Source: Catenulispora sp. MAP5-51 | GTDB lineage: Bacteria; Actinomycetota; Actinomycetes; Streptomycetales; Catenulisporaceae | Length of the DNA stretch: 64,000 nt | Assembly: GCF_041261205.1 (NCBI RefSeq) | Contig: NZ_JBGCCH010000002.1 | Coordinates: forward strand, 186,001-250,000 | Direction: 5' to 3' | Shown here: in pieces, positions 51,516-60,464 of the stretch | Numbering within the stretch: position 1 is the first letter of the stretch | Layout of the letters: each line of letters opens with the position of its first letter | Position numbers and translations under genes: made by a program | Notes under the pieces: generated by a model | The model's input: the letters and a program-made list of their open reading frames with translations, nothing else | Database searches by the model: none | Told to the model about the DNA's origin: nothing

Positions 51516-52871
51516 ATGACCACCACGAGCATCCGCCCCGAGGCCGGCGCACCGGCCATGCCTCAGGCTGCGTCTCAGGCCCCGTCTCAGGCTCAGGCTC
51601 CATCTCAGGCCTCGCAGCAAGCCCCGCTGCGGGCTCTCGACGCCCGGCCCCGCCGGCGCCCCGCCCTGCGCCCGCCGGCGGCCTTCGCCGGATTCCCCCA
51701 GGCCATCTGGGTCATCTTCGCCGGCACCGTCGTCAACCGGGTCGGCTTCCTGGTCGGGCCGTTCCTCGTCTTCTTCCTCGGCTCGCGCGGGATCGCCGCG
51801 TCACAGACCCCTTACGTTCTCGGCGCCCTGGGGGCCGGCAACCTGGTCGGCCCGGCGGTCGGCGGCTGGCTGGCCGACCGGAGCAGCCGGAAGCTGACCA
51901 TGCTGGCCGGCCTGCTCGGGACGGCGGCCGCGCAGGGCGCGCTGTTCGCCTCGCCGAACGCGGCGACCATGGCGGTGGCCGCGATCGCCCTGAGCGCCAC
52001 CGCGACCATGGTGCCGCCGGCCGCCTCGGCCACGCTGGCCGACAACGTCGGACCGGCCCGCCGGCGCGAGGCCTTCGCCCTGATCGGCTGGGCCGTGAAC
52101 ATCGGCACCGCGGTCGCCGGGGTGCTCGGCGGATACCTCGCCGCGCACGGCTACTGGATGCTGTTCGCGATCGACGCCGGGACGTCGGTGGGATACGCGG
52201 TGATCGTGGCGATGCTGCTGCCGGCGGACCGTACGGAGCAGCCCGCGCCGCAGAACCCTGAAGCGCCGACCACGACCGACTCCGGCTACGGCGTCGTCTT
52301 CCGCGACCGCCTGACCCGCAGGCTCCTCCTGCTGTTCGCCGTCCAGCTGTTCATCTACTCCCTCACCGAGAGCGCCCTGCCGCTGGCCATCCGCACCGAC
52401 GGCCTGTCCCCCGCGGTCATGGGCCTGGCCGCCGCGGTGAACGCCGGCCTGGTCGTCCTGTTGCAGCCGCTGGCCACCACCGTCCTGGCCCGCTACGCCC
52501 GCACCCCGGTCTACGTCGCCGGCAGCATCCTGGTGGTGGTGGGCGTCGCGCTCACCGGCATCGCCCACAGCCCCGCGGCCTACGCGGCGACGGTCGCCGT
52601 CTGGTCGGTCGGCGAGGTCGTGGTCGGCGGCGCCCCCGCGGGTCTGATCGCCAACCTCGCCCCGGCCCACGCGCGCGGCCGCTACCAGGGCGCCTTCAGC
52701 TGGACCTGGGGCGCGGCCCGTTTCCTGGCCCTGGCCGCCGGCACCACCGCCTACACCCTCGTCGGCCCGGCGTTCCTGTGGTGGGGCACGCTCGCCGCCG
52801 GCGCCGCGGCCACGGTCGGATTCGTGGTCCTGGGTCCGGCGATCGACCGGCGCGCCGCCGAAGAGGCCTGA
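51516..52871 (+). CDS. MFS exporter (DHA1-like)
   Basis: A 451-residue transporter with about 12 helices. The N-terminus is a Ser/Gln/Ala/Pro repeat (SQAPSQAQAPSQ) of about 30 residues. Motif A: GGWLADRSSRKLTM; motif B-like: GPARRREAFALIG. It faces the ArsR gene and is likely its target. Drug or metabolite efflux is inferred; substrate unknown. Confidence 0.88.
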   Translation: MTTTSIRPEAGAPAMPQAASQAPSQAQAPSQASQQAPLRALDARPRRRPALRPPAAFAGFPQAIWVIFAGTVVNRVGFLVGPFLVFFLGSRGIAASQTPYVLGALGAGNLVGPAVGGWLADRSSRKLTMLAGLLGTAAAQGALFASPNAATMAVAAIALSATATMVPPAASATLADNVGPARRREAFALIGWAVNIGTAVAGVLGGYLAAHGYWMLFAIDAGTSVGYAVIVAMLLPADRTEQPAPQNPEAPTTTDSGYGVVFRDRLTRRLLLLFAVQLFIYSLTESALPLAIRTDGLSPAVMGLAAAVNAGLVVLLQPLATTVLARYARTPVYVAGSILVVVGVALTGIAHSPAAYAATVAVWSVGEVVVGGAPAGLIANLAPAHARGRYQGAFSWTWGAARFLALAAGTTAYTLVGPAFLWWGTLAAGAAATVGFVVLGPAIDRRAAEEA

Positions 52872-52980
52872 GAAGCCTGAGAAGACTCTTCCTCGACGAG
52901 GGCAACCTTTCCCGGATCTCGTTGGTCCCACGATTTGAGTCACGATATCCGTGACTATTCATGACTCTTGGGGAGAGTTC

Positions 52981-54966
52981 ATGCCAAAGTCCTCCGGTCG
53001 GCGGTCTCTCGCACTGTCCGCGATCCTCTCGACCTCGCTCATTCCGGCCCTGGGGTTCGTCGCGCCCGCCGCCCACGCCGTCAACTCCGGCCCCGCCGAC
53101 AGCGCCCTGACGATCAGCGACGGGACCCAGCGGATGCTGGTCGACGGCCAGCCGCTGACCTTCCCGACCACGGTCACCGACGCCACGTGGTCCCCCAACG
53201 GCAGCCGGGTCGCCTTCGTGGACGGAAACGGGGACCTGGTATCCGCGCTCCCGGACGGCAGCCAGATGCGGGTCCTGGCGCACGGCGGGCCGGGGATCGC
53301 CATCTCCAGCCCGACCTGGAGCGGCGACGGCACCGGCGTCGCGTTCGCCGAGACGGTCCGGGGCGTCACCGGCCCCATCAAGGTCGCCAAGGCCGACGGC
53401 TACGGCACCAACGCCTCCGGCGGTGGCGACGGCTCGGTAATCGCCGACGTCCCGAACATGAACGACGGCGCGGCCTACGCCTCGCCCGACGCGGTCTACA
53501 CGCCGGACGGGACCAGCCCGTCGATGAACATCGTCCCGGACTACGTCTTCCAGAAGACGCCCGCCGGCAGCTCCGCGCCGCAGATCTGGTCGGTCCGGAA
53601 CTACGCGCGCCAGGCGCAGCCCTACAAGATCGCCGACGGGACGCAGCCCACGGTCAGCCCGGACGGCAAGACCGTCGCCTTCATCACCGGTTCCTGGCAG
53701 CTCGCGGTCGTCGACATCAGCGACCCGTTCCAGCCGTCGCCGCCGAAGGTGCTCACCCACCTGGACGGCCTCGCGCTGTCCCACCCGACGTTCTCCCCGG
53801 ACGGAAGCAAGATCGCCTTCGAGACGTCGATCGTCAAGAACGGGGGCACCCCGGTACCGAACGACGTCGAGGCGATCCCGGCGACCGGCGGCACCCCCGC
53901 CGTGGCCTCGCAGCACCCTGGCGTCCCGGCCTACCGCCCGACGGCCGTCACGCACGTGACCCGCCTGGCCGGCGCCGACCGCATCGGCACCGCGATCGCG
54001 GTCTCGAAGGCCGCCTACCCCGACGCCACCCTGAGCACCGCCAGGCCGACCAGCCTGGTCCTGGCCCGCTCCGACCAGTACGCCGACGCCCTGGCCGGCA
54101 GCGTGCTCGCCAAGAACGGGCCGCTCCTGCTCACTCCCTCGAACGCCCTCGACCCGGCGGTCCGGGACGAGATCGTGCGGGTCCTGGGACCGGCCCACGG
54201 CGGAGCGCCGGTCGTCACCCTGCTCGGCGGCGCCCAGGCCCTCTCGCCAGCCGTCCAGAAGGCGATCACCGACCTCGGCTACGGCGTACGGCGCCTCGGC
54301 GGCGCGGACCGCTTCGCGACAGCCGTCGACATCGCCCGGACCGCCGTCACGAACAACCCGGGCACCCGCACCTTCGTGGTGGCCACCGGCGAGAACTTCG
54401 CCGACGCCCTGTCAGCCAGCGCGACCGGCGACCCCATCGTGCTGACCGACGGCAAGGCGATGCCCCCCGCCACCGCCGCCTTCCTGAAGTCGGTGGCCGC
54501 CCCCACCAGCGCGGGCCCGGCGACCTTCTACGCAGTGGGCGGCCAGGCCAAGACCGCGACCGAGACCTCCGGAGCCACCGGCACAGCCAGAACCGTCGCC
54601 CTGGCCGGCACCGACCGCTTCGAGACCTCCTTCATGGTCGCCCGCGAATTCTTCGGCGCCGCCCCCAACGCCCTCCCCGGCCGCCTCTACCTCGGCGTGG
54701 CCACCGCCTACAACTGGCCCGACTCCCTCGCCGGCGGCGCGGCCATGTCGAACCTCTCCGGCCCCCTCCTCCTGGTGGACCCCCACAAGGGCCTCACCCC
54801 CGAGGAACAACAGTGGGTCTCCGCCAACTCCGGCAGCATCGACAGCGCCCTGATCTTCGGCGGCCCAGCCGCCCTCCCGGACAGCATCGGAACCGAGCTC
54901 GGCGCGACCCTGTCCGGCCCGGCCGGCTACGTCGCCGCGACGGATCCGGGGAGCATTCCGGAGTAG
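52981..54966 (+). CDS. Surface protein with beta-propeller and three cell-wall-binding repeats
   Basis: A 661-residue exported protein. Signal peptide ends near AHA|V. Residues about 40-320 contain PD40/WD-like blades (TWSPNGSRVAFVDGNGDLVS, VSPDGKTVAFITG, FSPDGSKIAFETS). The C-terminal half has three CWB2 (PF04122) modules: RLAGADRIGTAIAVSKAAYP, RRLGGADRFATAVDIART and ALAGTDRFETSFMVAREFF. CWB2 domains bind cell-wall anionic polymers. Function of the propeller is unknown. ATG 52981 follows GGGGAGAG. Confidence 0.9.
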   Translation: MPKSSGRRSLALSAILSTSLIPALGFVAPAAHAVNSGPADSALTISDGTQRMLVDGQPLTFPTTVTDATWSPNGSRVAFVDGNGDLVSALPDGSQMRVLAHGGPGIAISSPTWSGDGTGVAFAETVRGVTGPIKVAKADGYGTNASGGGDGSVIADVPNMNDGAAYASPDAVYTPDGTSPSMNIVPDYVFQKTPAGSSAPQIWSVRNYARQAQPYKIADGTQPTVSPDGKTVAFITGSWQLAVVDISDPFQPSPPKVLTHLDGLALSHPTFSPDGSKIAFETSIVKNGGTPVPNDVEAIPATGGTPAVASQHPGVPAYRPTAVTHVTRLAGADRIGTAIAVSKAAYPDATLSTARPTSLVLARSDQYADALAGSVLAKNGPLLLTPSNALDPAVRDEIVRVLGPAHGGAPVVTLLGGAQALSPAVQKAITDLGYGVRRLGGADRFATAVDIARTAVTNNPGTRTFVVATGENFADALSASATGDPIVLTDGKAMPPATAAFLKSVAAPTSAGPATFYAVGGQAKTATETSGATGTARTVALAGTDRFETSFMVAREFFGAAPNALPGRLYLGVATAYNWPDSLAGGAAMSNLSGPLLLVDPHKGLTPEEQQWVSANSGSIDSALIFGGPAALPDSIGTELGATLSGPAGYVAATDPGSIPE

Positions 54967-54997
54967 GGGTCGGCGCCTGATCAGCGCCGGAAAGGCC

Positions 54998-55028
54998 GGG
55001 TGGCCGCCGCGAACCGCGGCGGCCACCC
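54998..55028 (+). terminator. Hairpin terminator after the CWB2 gene
   Basis: GGTGGCCGCCGCG (54999-55011) pairs with CGCGGCGGCCACC (55015-55027) plus a flanking G-C, loop AAC. Confidence 0.8.
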
Positions 55029-55040
55029 TGTCGAGTGCCG

Positions 55041-55069
55041 TTGTGTACACCTGCGACACTTGGTACTCT
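55041..55069 (+). promoter_or_regulatory. Leaderless promoter with TGTACA dyad of the toxin-antitoxin operon
   Basis: TTGTGT (55041-55046), a 17-nt spacer and TACTCT (55064-55069) are followed by ATG 7 nt later. GTGTACAC (55043-55050) overlaps the -35; Phd/YefM antitoxins bind TGTACA cores, so this is the likely autorepression site, with a weaker GGTACT at 55062. Confidence 0.6.
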
Positions 55070-55076
55070 TGGGCAC

Positions 55077-55346
55077 ATGACGCAGCGCCTCCCCACCGAG
55101 TCGATCCGCGATGTGCGCGCCCACCTGGCGGAAGTAGTGGAGCGCGCCGATCGGGATGACATACCCACCGTCATCACCCGGCGAGGCAACGAGGTCGCCG
55201 CCGTTGTCTCGATCGACATGCTGCGCAAGTACCTGGCGTTGGAAGAGCGCGAGATCAACCAGATCATCGAAAAGCGCATGGCCAGTTCCGCGCCCGGCAT
55301 TCCGATCGAGGACGTCATGAGGGAGACCCTGGCGCGCAGTGAGTAA
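55077..55346 (+). CDS. Phd/YefM-family antitoxin
   Basis: An 89-residue antitoxin. The N-terminal DNA-binding fold QRLPTESIRDVRAHLAEVVERADRDDIPTVITRRGNEVAAVVSIDML is typical of Phd/YefM, followed by a C-terminal helix binding the toxin. ATG 55077 gives a leaderless start; a longer frame runs through the promoter and is rejected. It overlaps the toxin by 8 nt. It should repress its operon with the toxin as corepressor. Confidence 0.93.
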   Translation: MTQRLPTESIRDVRAHLAEVVERADRDDIPTVITRRGNEVAAVVSIDMLRKYLALEEREINQIIEKRMASSAPGIPIEDVMRETLARSE

Positions 55347-55602
55347 GTACCACACCGTTTTCCGGCCTGAAGCACAGGCCGAATTGCGTAAGGTTCCACG
55401 AGCTATCGCGCTCCGCATCCTGGCCAAACTCACCGAGTTGGAAACCGATCCCCTCGGCTTCGGCACCACCGCCCTGGTGTCTCAACCTGACCGGCGTCGA
55501 CTGCGGGTCGGCGACTACCGGATCATCTACACGATCGACAACGGAGCACTGGTCGTTTGGGTAGTGCATATCGCACATCGCTCAACCGTCTACGATGCCT
55601 GA
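55339..55602 (+). CDS. RelE/ParE-superfamily toxin
   Basis: An 87-residue toxin: YHTVFRPEAQAELRKVPRAIALRILAKLTELETDPLG, then QPDRRRLRVGDYRIIYTIDNGALVVWVVHIAHRSTVYDA. The RxGDYRIIY core and His near the C-terminus are RelE-like, implying ribosome-dependent mRNA cleavage. GTG 55339 overlaps the antitoxin end. ParE-like gyrase inhibition is less likely. A perfect 12-bp bidirectional terminator follows. Confidence 0.92.
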   Translation: MSKYHTVFRPEAQAELRKVPRAIALRILAKLTELETDPLGFGTTALVSQPDRRRLRVGDYRIIYTIDNGALVVWVVHIAHRSTVYDA

Positions 55603-55630
55603 TTCGGTCTGATCCTGCACCGAACGAAGG

Positions 55631-55660
55631 AAGAGCCGAGCCCTGACAGGCTCGGCTCTT
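55631..55660. terminator. Bidirectional terminator between relE and ychF
   Basis: AAGAGCCGAGCC (55631-55642) and GGCTCGGCTCTT (55649-55660) form a perfect 12-bp stem with a CTGACA loop, between convergent genes, and end in CTTCTC. Confidence 0.85.
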
Positions 55661-55707
55661 CTCAGCTGCGCGCTCGACAAAAGCCTTAGCGCGCACCGGC
55701 GAAGCGG

Positions 55708-56781
55708 CTACACGTTGAACCGGAAGTCCACCACGTCCCCGTCAGCCATGACGTAGTCCTTGCCCTCCATCCGGGCCTTGCCCTTGGCGCGGGCCTCCGC
55801 GACCGAGCCGAGTTCGACCAGGTCGGCGAAGGACACGATCTCCGCCTTGATGAAGCCGCGCTGGAAGTCGGTGTGGATCACGCCTGCGGCCTCGGGGGCG
55901 GTCGCGCCCTTGCGGATGGTCCATGCGCGGGACTCCTTCGGGCCGGCCGTCAGGTAGGTCTGCAGGCCCAGGGTCTCGAAGCCGACGCGCGCGAGCTGGT
56001 TCAGGCCGGATTCGTCCTGGCCCATGCCCTGCAGGAGTTCCAGGGCCTCGTCGTCGGGGAGTTCCATCAGTTCGTGCTCGATCTTCGCGTCCAGGAAGAT
56101 CGCCTCGGCCGGGGCGACCAGGGCGCGCATCTCGTCCTTCAGCGCTTCGTTGGTGAGTTCGTCCTCGTCGACGTTGAAGACGTACAGGAACGGCTTGGCG
56201 GTCAGCAGGTGGAGTTCGCGGAGCGGTTCGCGGTCCAGGCGGGCGGCGAAGACGGTCTTGCCGGAGTCCAGGATCTTCTTGGCCTCCTCCACCGCGGCGA
56301 CCGTGGCCTGGACTTCCTTCTTCATCCGCGCTTCCTTCTGCAGGCGCGGGAGGGCCTTCTCGATGGTCTGCAGGTCGGCCAGGATCAGCTCGGTGTTGAT
56401 GGTCTCGATGTCGTCGGCCGGGGAGACCTTGCCGTCGACGTGGATCACGTTGGGGTCGGTGAAGACCCGGATCACCTGGCAGATCGCGTCGGCCTCGCGG
56501 ATGTTGGCCAGGAACTTGTTGCCCAGGCCCTGGCCCTCGCTGGCGCCGCGGACGATGCCGGCGATGTCGACGAAGGTGACGGTGGCCGGGACCACCTTCT
56601 GCGAGGTGTAGAGCTCGGCGAGCTTGGCCAGCCGCGGGTCCGGGACGCCGACCACGCCCTCGTTGGGGTCGATGGTCGCGAAGGGGTAGTTCGCGGCGAG
56701 CACGTCGTTCTTGGTGAGCGCGTTGAACAAGGTCGACTTGCCCACGTTCGGGAGTCCGACGATTCCGATGGTGAGCGCCAT
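55708..56781 (-). CDS. ychF: Redox-regulated ATPase/GTPase YchF
   Basis: A 357-residue Obg-family protein that prefers ATP and associates with ribosomes. G1 [10 protein letters not shown]3 [19 protein letters not shown] and the helical-hairpin insertion ([22 protein letters not shown]) are present. NVDEDE replaces canonical NKxD, as in YchF. The C-terminal TGS/ubiquitin-like domain ends [11 protein letters not shown]. Divergent from rmuC. Confidence 0.97.
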   Translation of the reverse strand: MALTIGIVGLPNVGKSTLFNALTKNDVLAANYPFATIDPNEGVVGVPDPRLAKLAELYTSQKVVPATVTFVDIAGIVRGASEGQGLGNKFLANIREADAICQVIRVFTDPNVIHVDGKVSPADDIETINTELILADLQTIEKALPRLQKEARMKKEVQATVAAVEEAKKILDSGKTVFAARLDREPLRELHLLTAKPFLYVFNVDEDELTNEALKDEMRALVAPAEAIFLDAKIEHELMELPDDEALELLQGMGQDESGLNQLARVGFETLGLQTYLTAGPKESRAWTIRKGATAPEAAGVIHTDFQRGFIKAEIVSFADLVELGSVAEARAKGKARMEGKDYVMADGDVVDFRFNV

Positions 56782-56934
56782 TGTCCAACAGTCCTATCGA
56801 CGTCGCGTACGGGATGCAGTGCGGAGCCGGAATCGGCCCGTCCTCCAGTATCGCAGCCCGCCGGGACCGCAGGACGCGCAAGGCATGACCGGGGAGCCGC
56901 CGCACAGGCGTGCCCCGAGGGACAATATGGACCC

Positions 56935-58029
56935 ATGATGCCTGTGCTGCTGCTGGTGATCGGGATCGCGTTCGGCGCGCTGCTCGGCGTGCTGTGGGAG
57001 CGGTCCCGCCGCCTGACGCTGAACTCGCAGGCCCTGGACCAGTCCGCGGACCGGCTGCTGGCGCTGGCCGGTTCGCAGTTCGACGCCGCGGGCCGGCCGA
57101 TCAACGAGTCGCTGTCGCGCCTGGACGACCGGCTCCGCGAGATCGAACGGGGCCGCGCCGCCTCCCAGGCCGCGATGGCCCAGCAGATCGACGACGTCCG
57201 CACCGCCGCCGGGGCGCTCGGGACGCAGACCGCGGCCCTGGTCACGGCGCTGCGCCGACCCGAGGTCCGCGGCCAGTGGGGCGAGATGCACCTGCGCCGC
57301 GCGGTGGAGCTGGCCGGCATGGTCGACCGCTGCGACTTCGAGACCCAGACCGTGCTCCCCGGCTCCTACGGCTCCACCGGCGCCGAGGGCATGCTGCGTC
57401 CGGACCTGGTGGTGCGCCTGGCCGGGGACAAGTACGTGGTCGTGGACGCCAAGACCCCGCTGGCCGCGTACCTGGACGCCGCGGAGACCACGGACGAGAC
57501 CGAGCGCATGCAGTACCTGGCCTCCCACGCCAAGCACCTGCGCGCGCACGTCGACCAGCTGGCCTCGAAGGCCTACTGGCGCGCGCTCGGCGCCAGCGGC
57601 CGGCCGACGCCGGAGTTCGTGGTCCTGTTCGTCCCCGGCGAAGCCTTCCTTTCCCAGGCCGTGGACATCGATCCGGAGCTGCTGGAGTACGCCGCCGCGC
57701 GCCGCGTGGTGATCGCCACCCCGACCACCCTGATCGCCCTGCTCCGCACGGTCGCCTACGCCTGGACCCAGGACTCGCTCGCGGCGAACGCCCGGCAGGT
57801 GTTCGAACTCGGCCGCGAGCTCTACGCGCGGCTGAACACGATGAGCGGGCACCTGGACCGCGTCGGCAAGGGGCTGAACTCGGCGGTCGCGGCCTACAAC
57901 CAGTCGGTGGGCTCGCTGGAGACCCGGGTGCTGGTCACGGCACGGCGGCTGAACGAGCTCGGGCTGGTCGACGAGGAGCTGGCGGCGCCGGGGCAGGTGG
58001 AGATCCAGACGCGGGCTCTGTCGGACTAG
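56935..58029 (+). CDS. rmuC: DNA recombination protein RmuC
   Basis: A 364-residue protein. An N-terminal membrane helix (MPVLLLVIGIAFGALLGVLW), coiled coil (about residues 25-95) and nuclease-like RmuC core GQWGEMHLRRAVELAGM, RPDLVVRLAGDKYVVVDAKTPLAAYL and FVPGEAFL. It limits rearrangements at inverted repeats in E. coli. Two ATGs (56935, 56938) are possible; the ribosome-binding site is weak. Upstream open frame lacks codon bias. Confidence 0.92.
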   Translation: MMPVLLLVIGIAFGALLGVLWERSRRLTLNSQALDQSADRLLALAGSQFDAAGRPINESLSRLDDRLREIERGRAASQAAMAQQIDDVRTAAGALGTQTAALVTALRRPEVRGQWGEMHLRRAVELAGMVDRCDFETQTVLPGSYGSTGAEGMLRPDLVVRLAGDKYVVVDAKTPLAAYLDAAETTDETERMQYLASHAKHLRAHVDQLASKAYWRALGASGRPTPEFVVLFVPGEAFLSQAVDIDPELLEYAAARRVVIATPTTLIALLRTVAYAWTQDSLAANARQVFELGRELYARLNTMSGHLDRVGKGLNSAVAAYNQSVGSLETRVLVTARRLNELGLVDEELAAPGQVEIQTRALSD

Positions 58030-58035
58030 GGACGG

Positions 58036-58091
58036 GGCGGACTGGAGACGAGGCGGGCTGGAGACGAGGCGGGCTGGAGACGAGGCGGACC
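58036..58091. repeat. 16-bp tandem repeat downstream of rmuC
   Basis: Three copies of GGCGG(A/G)CTGGAGACGA at 58036, 58052 and 58068 and a partial fourth. They lie between rmuC and the DUF6542 gene. Confidence 0.85.
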
Positions 58092-58146
58092 ACGCTCGGC
58101 GTTTCGCTACCCGAAATGTGCGCAATCGCGTCGTAGGTTCGGATCT

Positions 58147-58731
58147 GTGAACGAAGGAGCCAGCCGTCTCGCGCCCCGCCCCGCCGCCCGGGTCCCGCAG
58201 TCCCGCCGCGATCGCGACGCGCTGCGCCGGGAGCGCATGGCCGCGCCGCTGGACTTCCGCTCGGCCGGTCCCGCGCGGCCCCGACCCCGGCCCCGACCTC
58301 GTCCGGCGGGCACGGCGGGCCGGAGCGCCGTCCGCACCGCGAAGCCCCGCCAGGTGCTGACCGCCTGGGGCGTGCTGCTCATGGTCGCCGGTCCCACGAT
58401 GACCGCCGCCGCGCTCGAGGCGCTGGTGACCGGGGACGCGCACTGGTTCTTCGACCTGGTCTTCATCGCCGCGTCCTTCCACGCCGCGACGCTGGTGCGG
58501 CGCCGGGACCTGCTGGCCGGCGTCATCGTGCCGCCGCTGGCGTACTGCTGCGGGCTGCTCACCGCGGTCCAGTTCGGAGTCATGCGGGCCGGCGGCGGGC
58601 TGGTCGGCCAGGCGGCCTCGGTCGGCGCGCTGCTGGCCGTCAAGCCGCGGCCGCTGTTCGTAGGGACCGCCCTGGCCGCGGCGCTGATCGCGGCCCGGTG
58701 GGCCGGGATGCGGAGCGCCGCCAAACGGTAG
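58147..58731 (+). CDS. DUF6542 family membrane protein
   Basis: A 194-residue protein with a basic, Pro/Arg-rich N-terminus (residues about 40-55 with an RP repeat) and four helices: VLTAWGVLLMVAGPTMTAAALEAL, HWFFDLVFIAASFHAATLV, LLAGVIVPPLAYCCGLLTAVQF and VGTALAAALIAARW. It matches DUF6542, found in this conserved block next to ychF/ispH. GTG 58147 is the start. Function unknown. Confidence 0.85.
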   Translation: MNEGASRLAPRPAARVPQSRRDRDALRRERMAAPLDFRSAGPARPRPRPRPRPAGTAGRSAVRTAKPRQVLTAWGVLLMVAGPTMTAAALEALVTGDAHWFFDLVFIAASFHAATLVRRRDLLAGVIVPPLAYCCGLLTAVQFGVMRAGGGLVGQAASVGALLAVKPRPLFVGTALAAALIAARWAGMRSAAKR

Positions 58732-58780
58732 CCCGGCCCCCGGCCCACCCCGCACGGCGAGCAAGCAAGGACCGCGAGAG

Positions 58781-59350
58781 ATGAACGGCGAGATCTGGTT
58801 CGAGATCGACCCCGGCGGCCGTTTCCCCCTCGACGGCTACAGCCGCCGTTTCCTGGCCGAGCTCCGGCGCGCCGCGCTGGGCTGGGGTCCGCTCGGGGTG
58901 ATCGCCTTCGACTCCTGGGCCCTGGCCCTGGCCGGGCCGTCGGTGCTGGCGGTGCTCACCGTTCCGGAAGCGGATCCGTTCGGGCTCCAGCTGCGGATGG
59001 CGCACAGGGAGTTCGGCGGCTATTGGGGAGACGACTGCTCGATCTGGGAGAACTACGCTCCTGGTGCGCCGGGCTACATCAACGTGCAGGACCCGGAAGC
59101 GTCCCCCGAGGAAATGGCGGATCGCGCGGCGGACTGGATCACGACTCAGCTCTCCAGGCCACTCCTCTTAGAGGAACACCGCAGCTCCGCTTTAGGTCTG
59201 CGGCGCAGGACCTGGGTGTTCGCCGACACCGGAGAACGCCTGCCCTGCTGCCGCACCTGCCACAAGCCGCCGTTCCCGGGCGACGAACCGCGCCGGGGCC
59301 AGACCCTGGTCGCGCAGATGCGGGATGTGGCCCCCAGCTCCGCCTGGTGA
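58781..59350 (+). CDS. Conserved hypothetical with C-terminal Cys motif
   Basis: A 189-residue soluble protein: NGEIWFEIDPGGRFPLDGYSRRFLAELRRAALGWGPLG, then SIWENYAPGAPGYINVQDPEASPEEMADRAADWIT. The C-terminus carries LPCCRTCHKPPFPGDEP, a CCxxC-like group that might bind zinc. I do not recognise a named family. GAGAG lies before the ATG. The 3' part has less GC-biased codons. Confidence 0.7.
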   Translation: MNGEIWFEIDPGGRFPLDGYSRRFLAELRRAALGWGPLGVIAFDSWALALAGPSVLAVLTVPEADPFGLQLRMAHREFGGYWGDDCSIWENYAPGAPGYINVQDPEASPEEMADRAADWITTQLSRPLLLEEHRSSALGLRRRTWVFADTGERLPCCRTCHKPPFPGDEPRRGQTLVAQMRDVAPSSAW

Positions 59351-59359
59351 TCCCGGAGT

Positions 59360-59380
59360 GGGAAACGCTTAAGCGTTCCC
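59360..59380. terminator. Small hairpin between convergent genes
   Basis: GGGAA and CGC pair with GCG and TTCCC around a TTAA loop, with one bulged A, between the hypothetical gene and ispH. Confidence 0.55.
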
Positions 59381-59383
59381 GGA

Positions 59384-60358
59384 CTACGCCTCGCCGCCCT
59401 CTCGCATGTCCTTGCGCAGCTCCGGCGGGAGCGCGAACAGCAGCTTCTCCTCCGCCGAGCGGACGACCTCGACCGTCCCGTACCCGCGCTCGGCGAGCCA
59501 CGACAGCACTCCGTCGACCAGGTCCTCCGGGACCGAGGCGCCGGAGGTCAGGCCGACCGTGCGGACGCCCTCCAGCCACTCCTCGCTGATCTCGGAGGCG
59601 AAGTCGACCAGGTGCGCGGCACCCGCGCCGGCCTCCAGCGCGACCTCGACCAGGCGCACCGAGTTCGAGGAGTTCTTGGAGCCGACCACGATCACCAGGT
59701 CCGAGTCGGCCGCGATGCGCTTGACCGCGATCTGCCGGTTCTGGGTGGCGTAGCAGATGTCGTCGGACGGCGGGTCCAGGAGGAGCGGGAACTTCTTGCG
59801 CAGCCGGTCCACGGTCGCGGTGGTCTCGTCCACCGACAGCGTGGTCTGCGACAGCCAGGCCACCTTCGCCGGGTCGCGCACCTCCACGTCGGCCACCGAG
59901 TCCGGGCCGTCGACCAGGATGATGTGCTCCGGCGCCTCGCCGGTGGTGCCGACGACCTCCTCGTGGCCGTCGTGGCCGATGAGCAGGATGTCGAAGTCCT
60001 GCTCGGCGAAGCGCACGGCCTCCTTGTGCACCTTGGTGACCAGCGGGCAGGTGGCGTCGATGGTCTTCAGATTGCGCCGGGACGCCTCCTCGTGCACGAT
60101 CGGCGCCACGCCGTGCGCGGAGAACACGACGGTCGCGCCCTCGGGCACCTCGTCGGTCTCCTCCACGAAGATCGCGCCGCGGTCCTGGAGCGTCTGCACG
60201 ACGTGCTTGTTGTGCACGATCTCCTTGCGGACGTACACCGGCGCTCCATAGAGGTCCAGCGCCTTCTCCACGGTCACGACCGCGCGGTCCACGCCGGCGC
60301 AGTAGCCGCGGGGCGCGGCGAGGAGGACGCGGCGGTCTTCAGACGCAGAGACGTTCAT
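59384..60358 (-). CDS. ispH: 4-hydroxy-3-methylbut-2-enyl diphosphate reductase IspH
   Basis: Final enzyme of the MEP isoprenoid pathway, forming IPP and DMAPP with a 4Fe-4S cluster. The 324-residue protein has the three cluster Cys in [22 protein letters not shown] and [24 protein letters not shown] and [10 protein letters not shown] are also conserved. ATG 60356-60358 has GGAAG upstream; an alternative ATG is 9 nt earlier. Divergent from xseA. Confidence 0.96.
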   Translation of the reverse strand: MNVSASEDRRVLLAAPRGYCAGVDRAVVTVEKALDLYGAPVYVRKEIVHNKHVVQTLQDRGAIFVEETDEVPEGATVVFSAHGVAPIVHEEASRRNLKTIDATCPLVTKVHKEAVRFAEQDFDILLIGHDGHEEVVGTTGEAPEHIILVDGPDSVADVEVRDPAKVAWLSQTTLSVDETTATVDRLRKKFPLLLDPPSDDICYATQNRQIAVKRIAADSDLVIVVGSKNSSNSVRLVEVALEAGAGAAHLVDFASEISEEWLEGVRTVGLTSGASVPEDLVDGVLSWLAERGYGTVEVVRSAEEKLLFALPPELRKDMREGGEA

Positions 60359-60464
60359 GGCTTCCATGGTAGGCGGCGCTCCGGACTCCGCGTCCCATGA
60401 TCGGCTCTCTCCACAACTTCGCCACGTCCGCGCAGCGTCGCCCCCGATGACTACGCTCCTGTCT

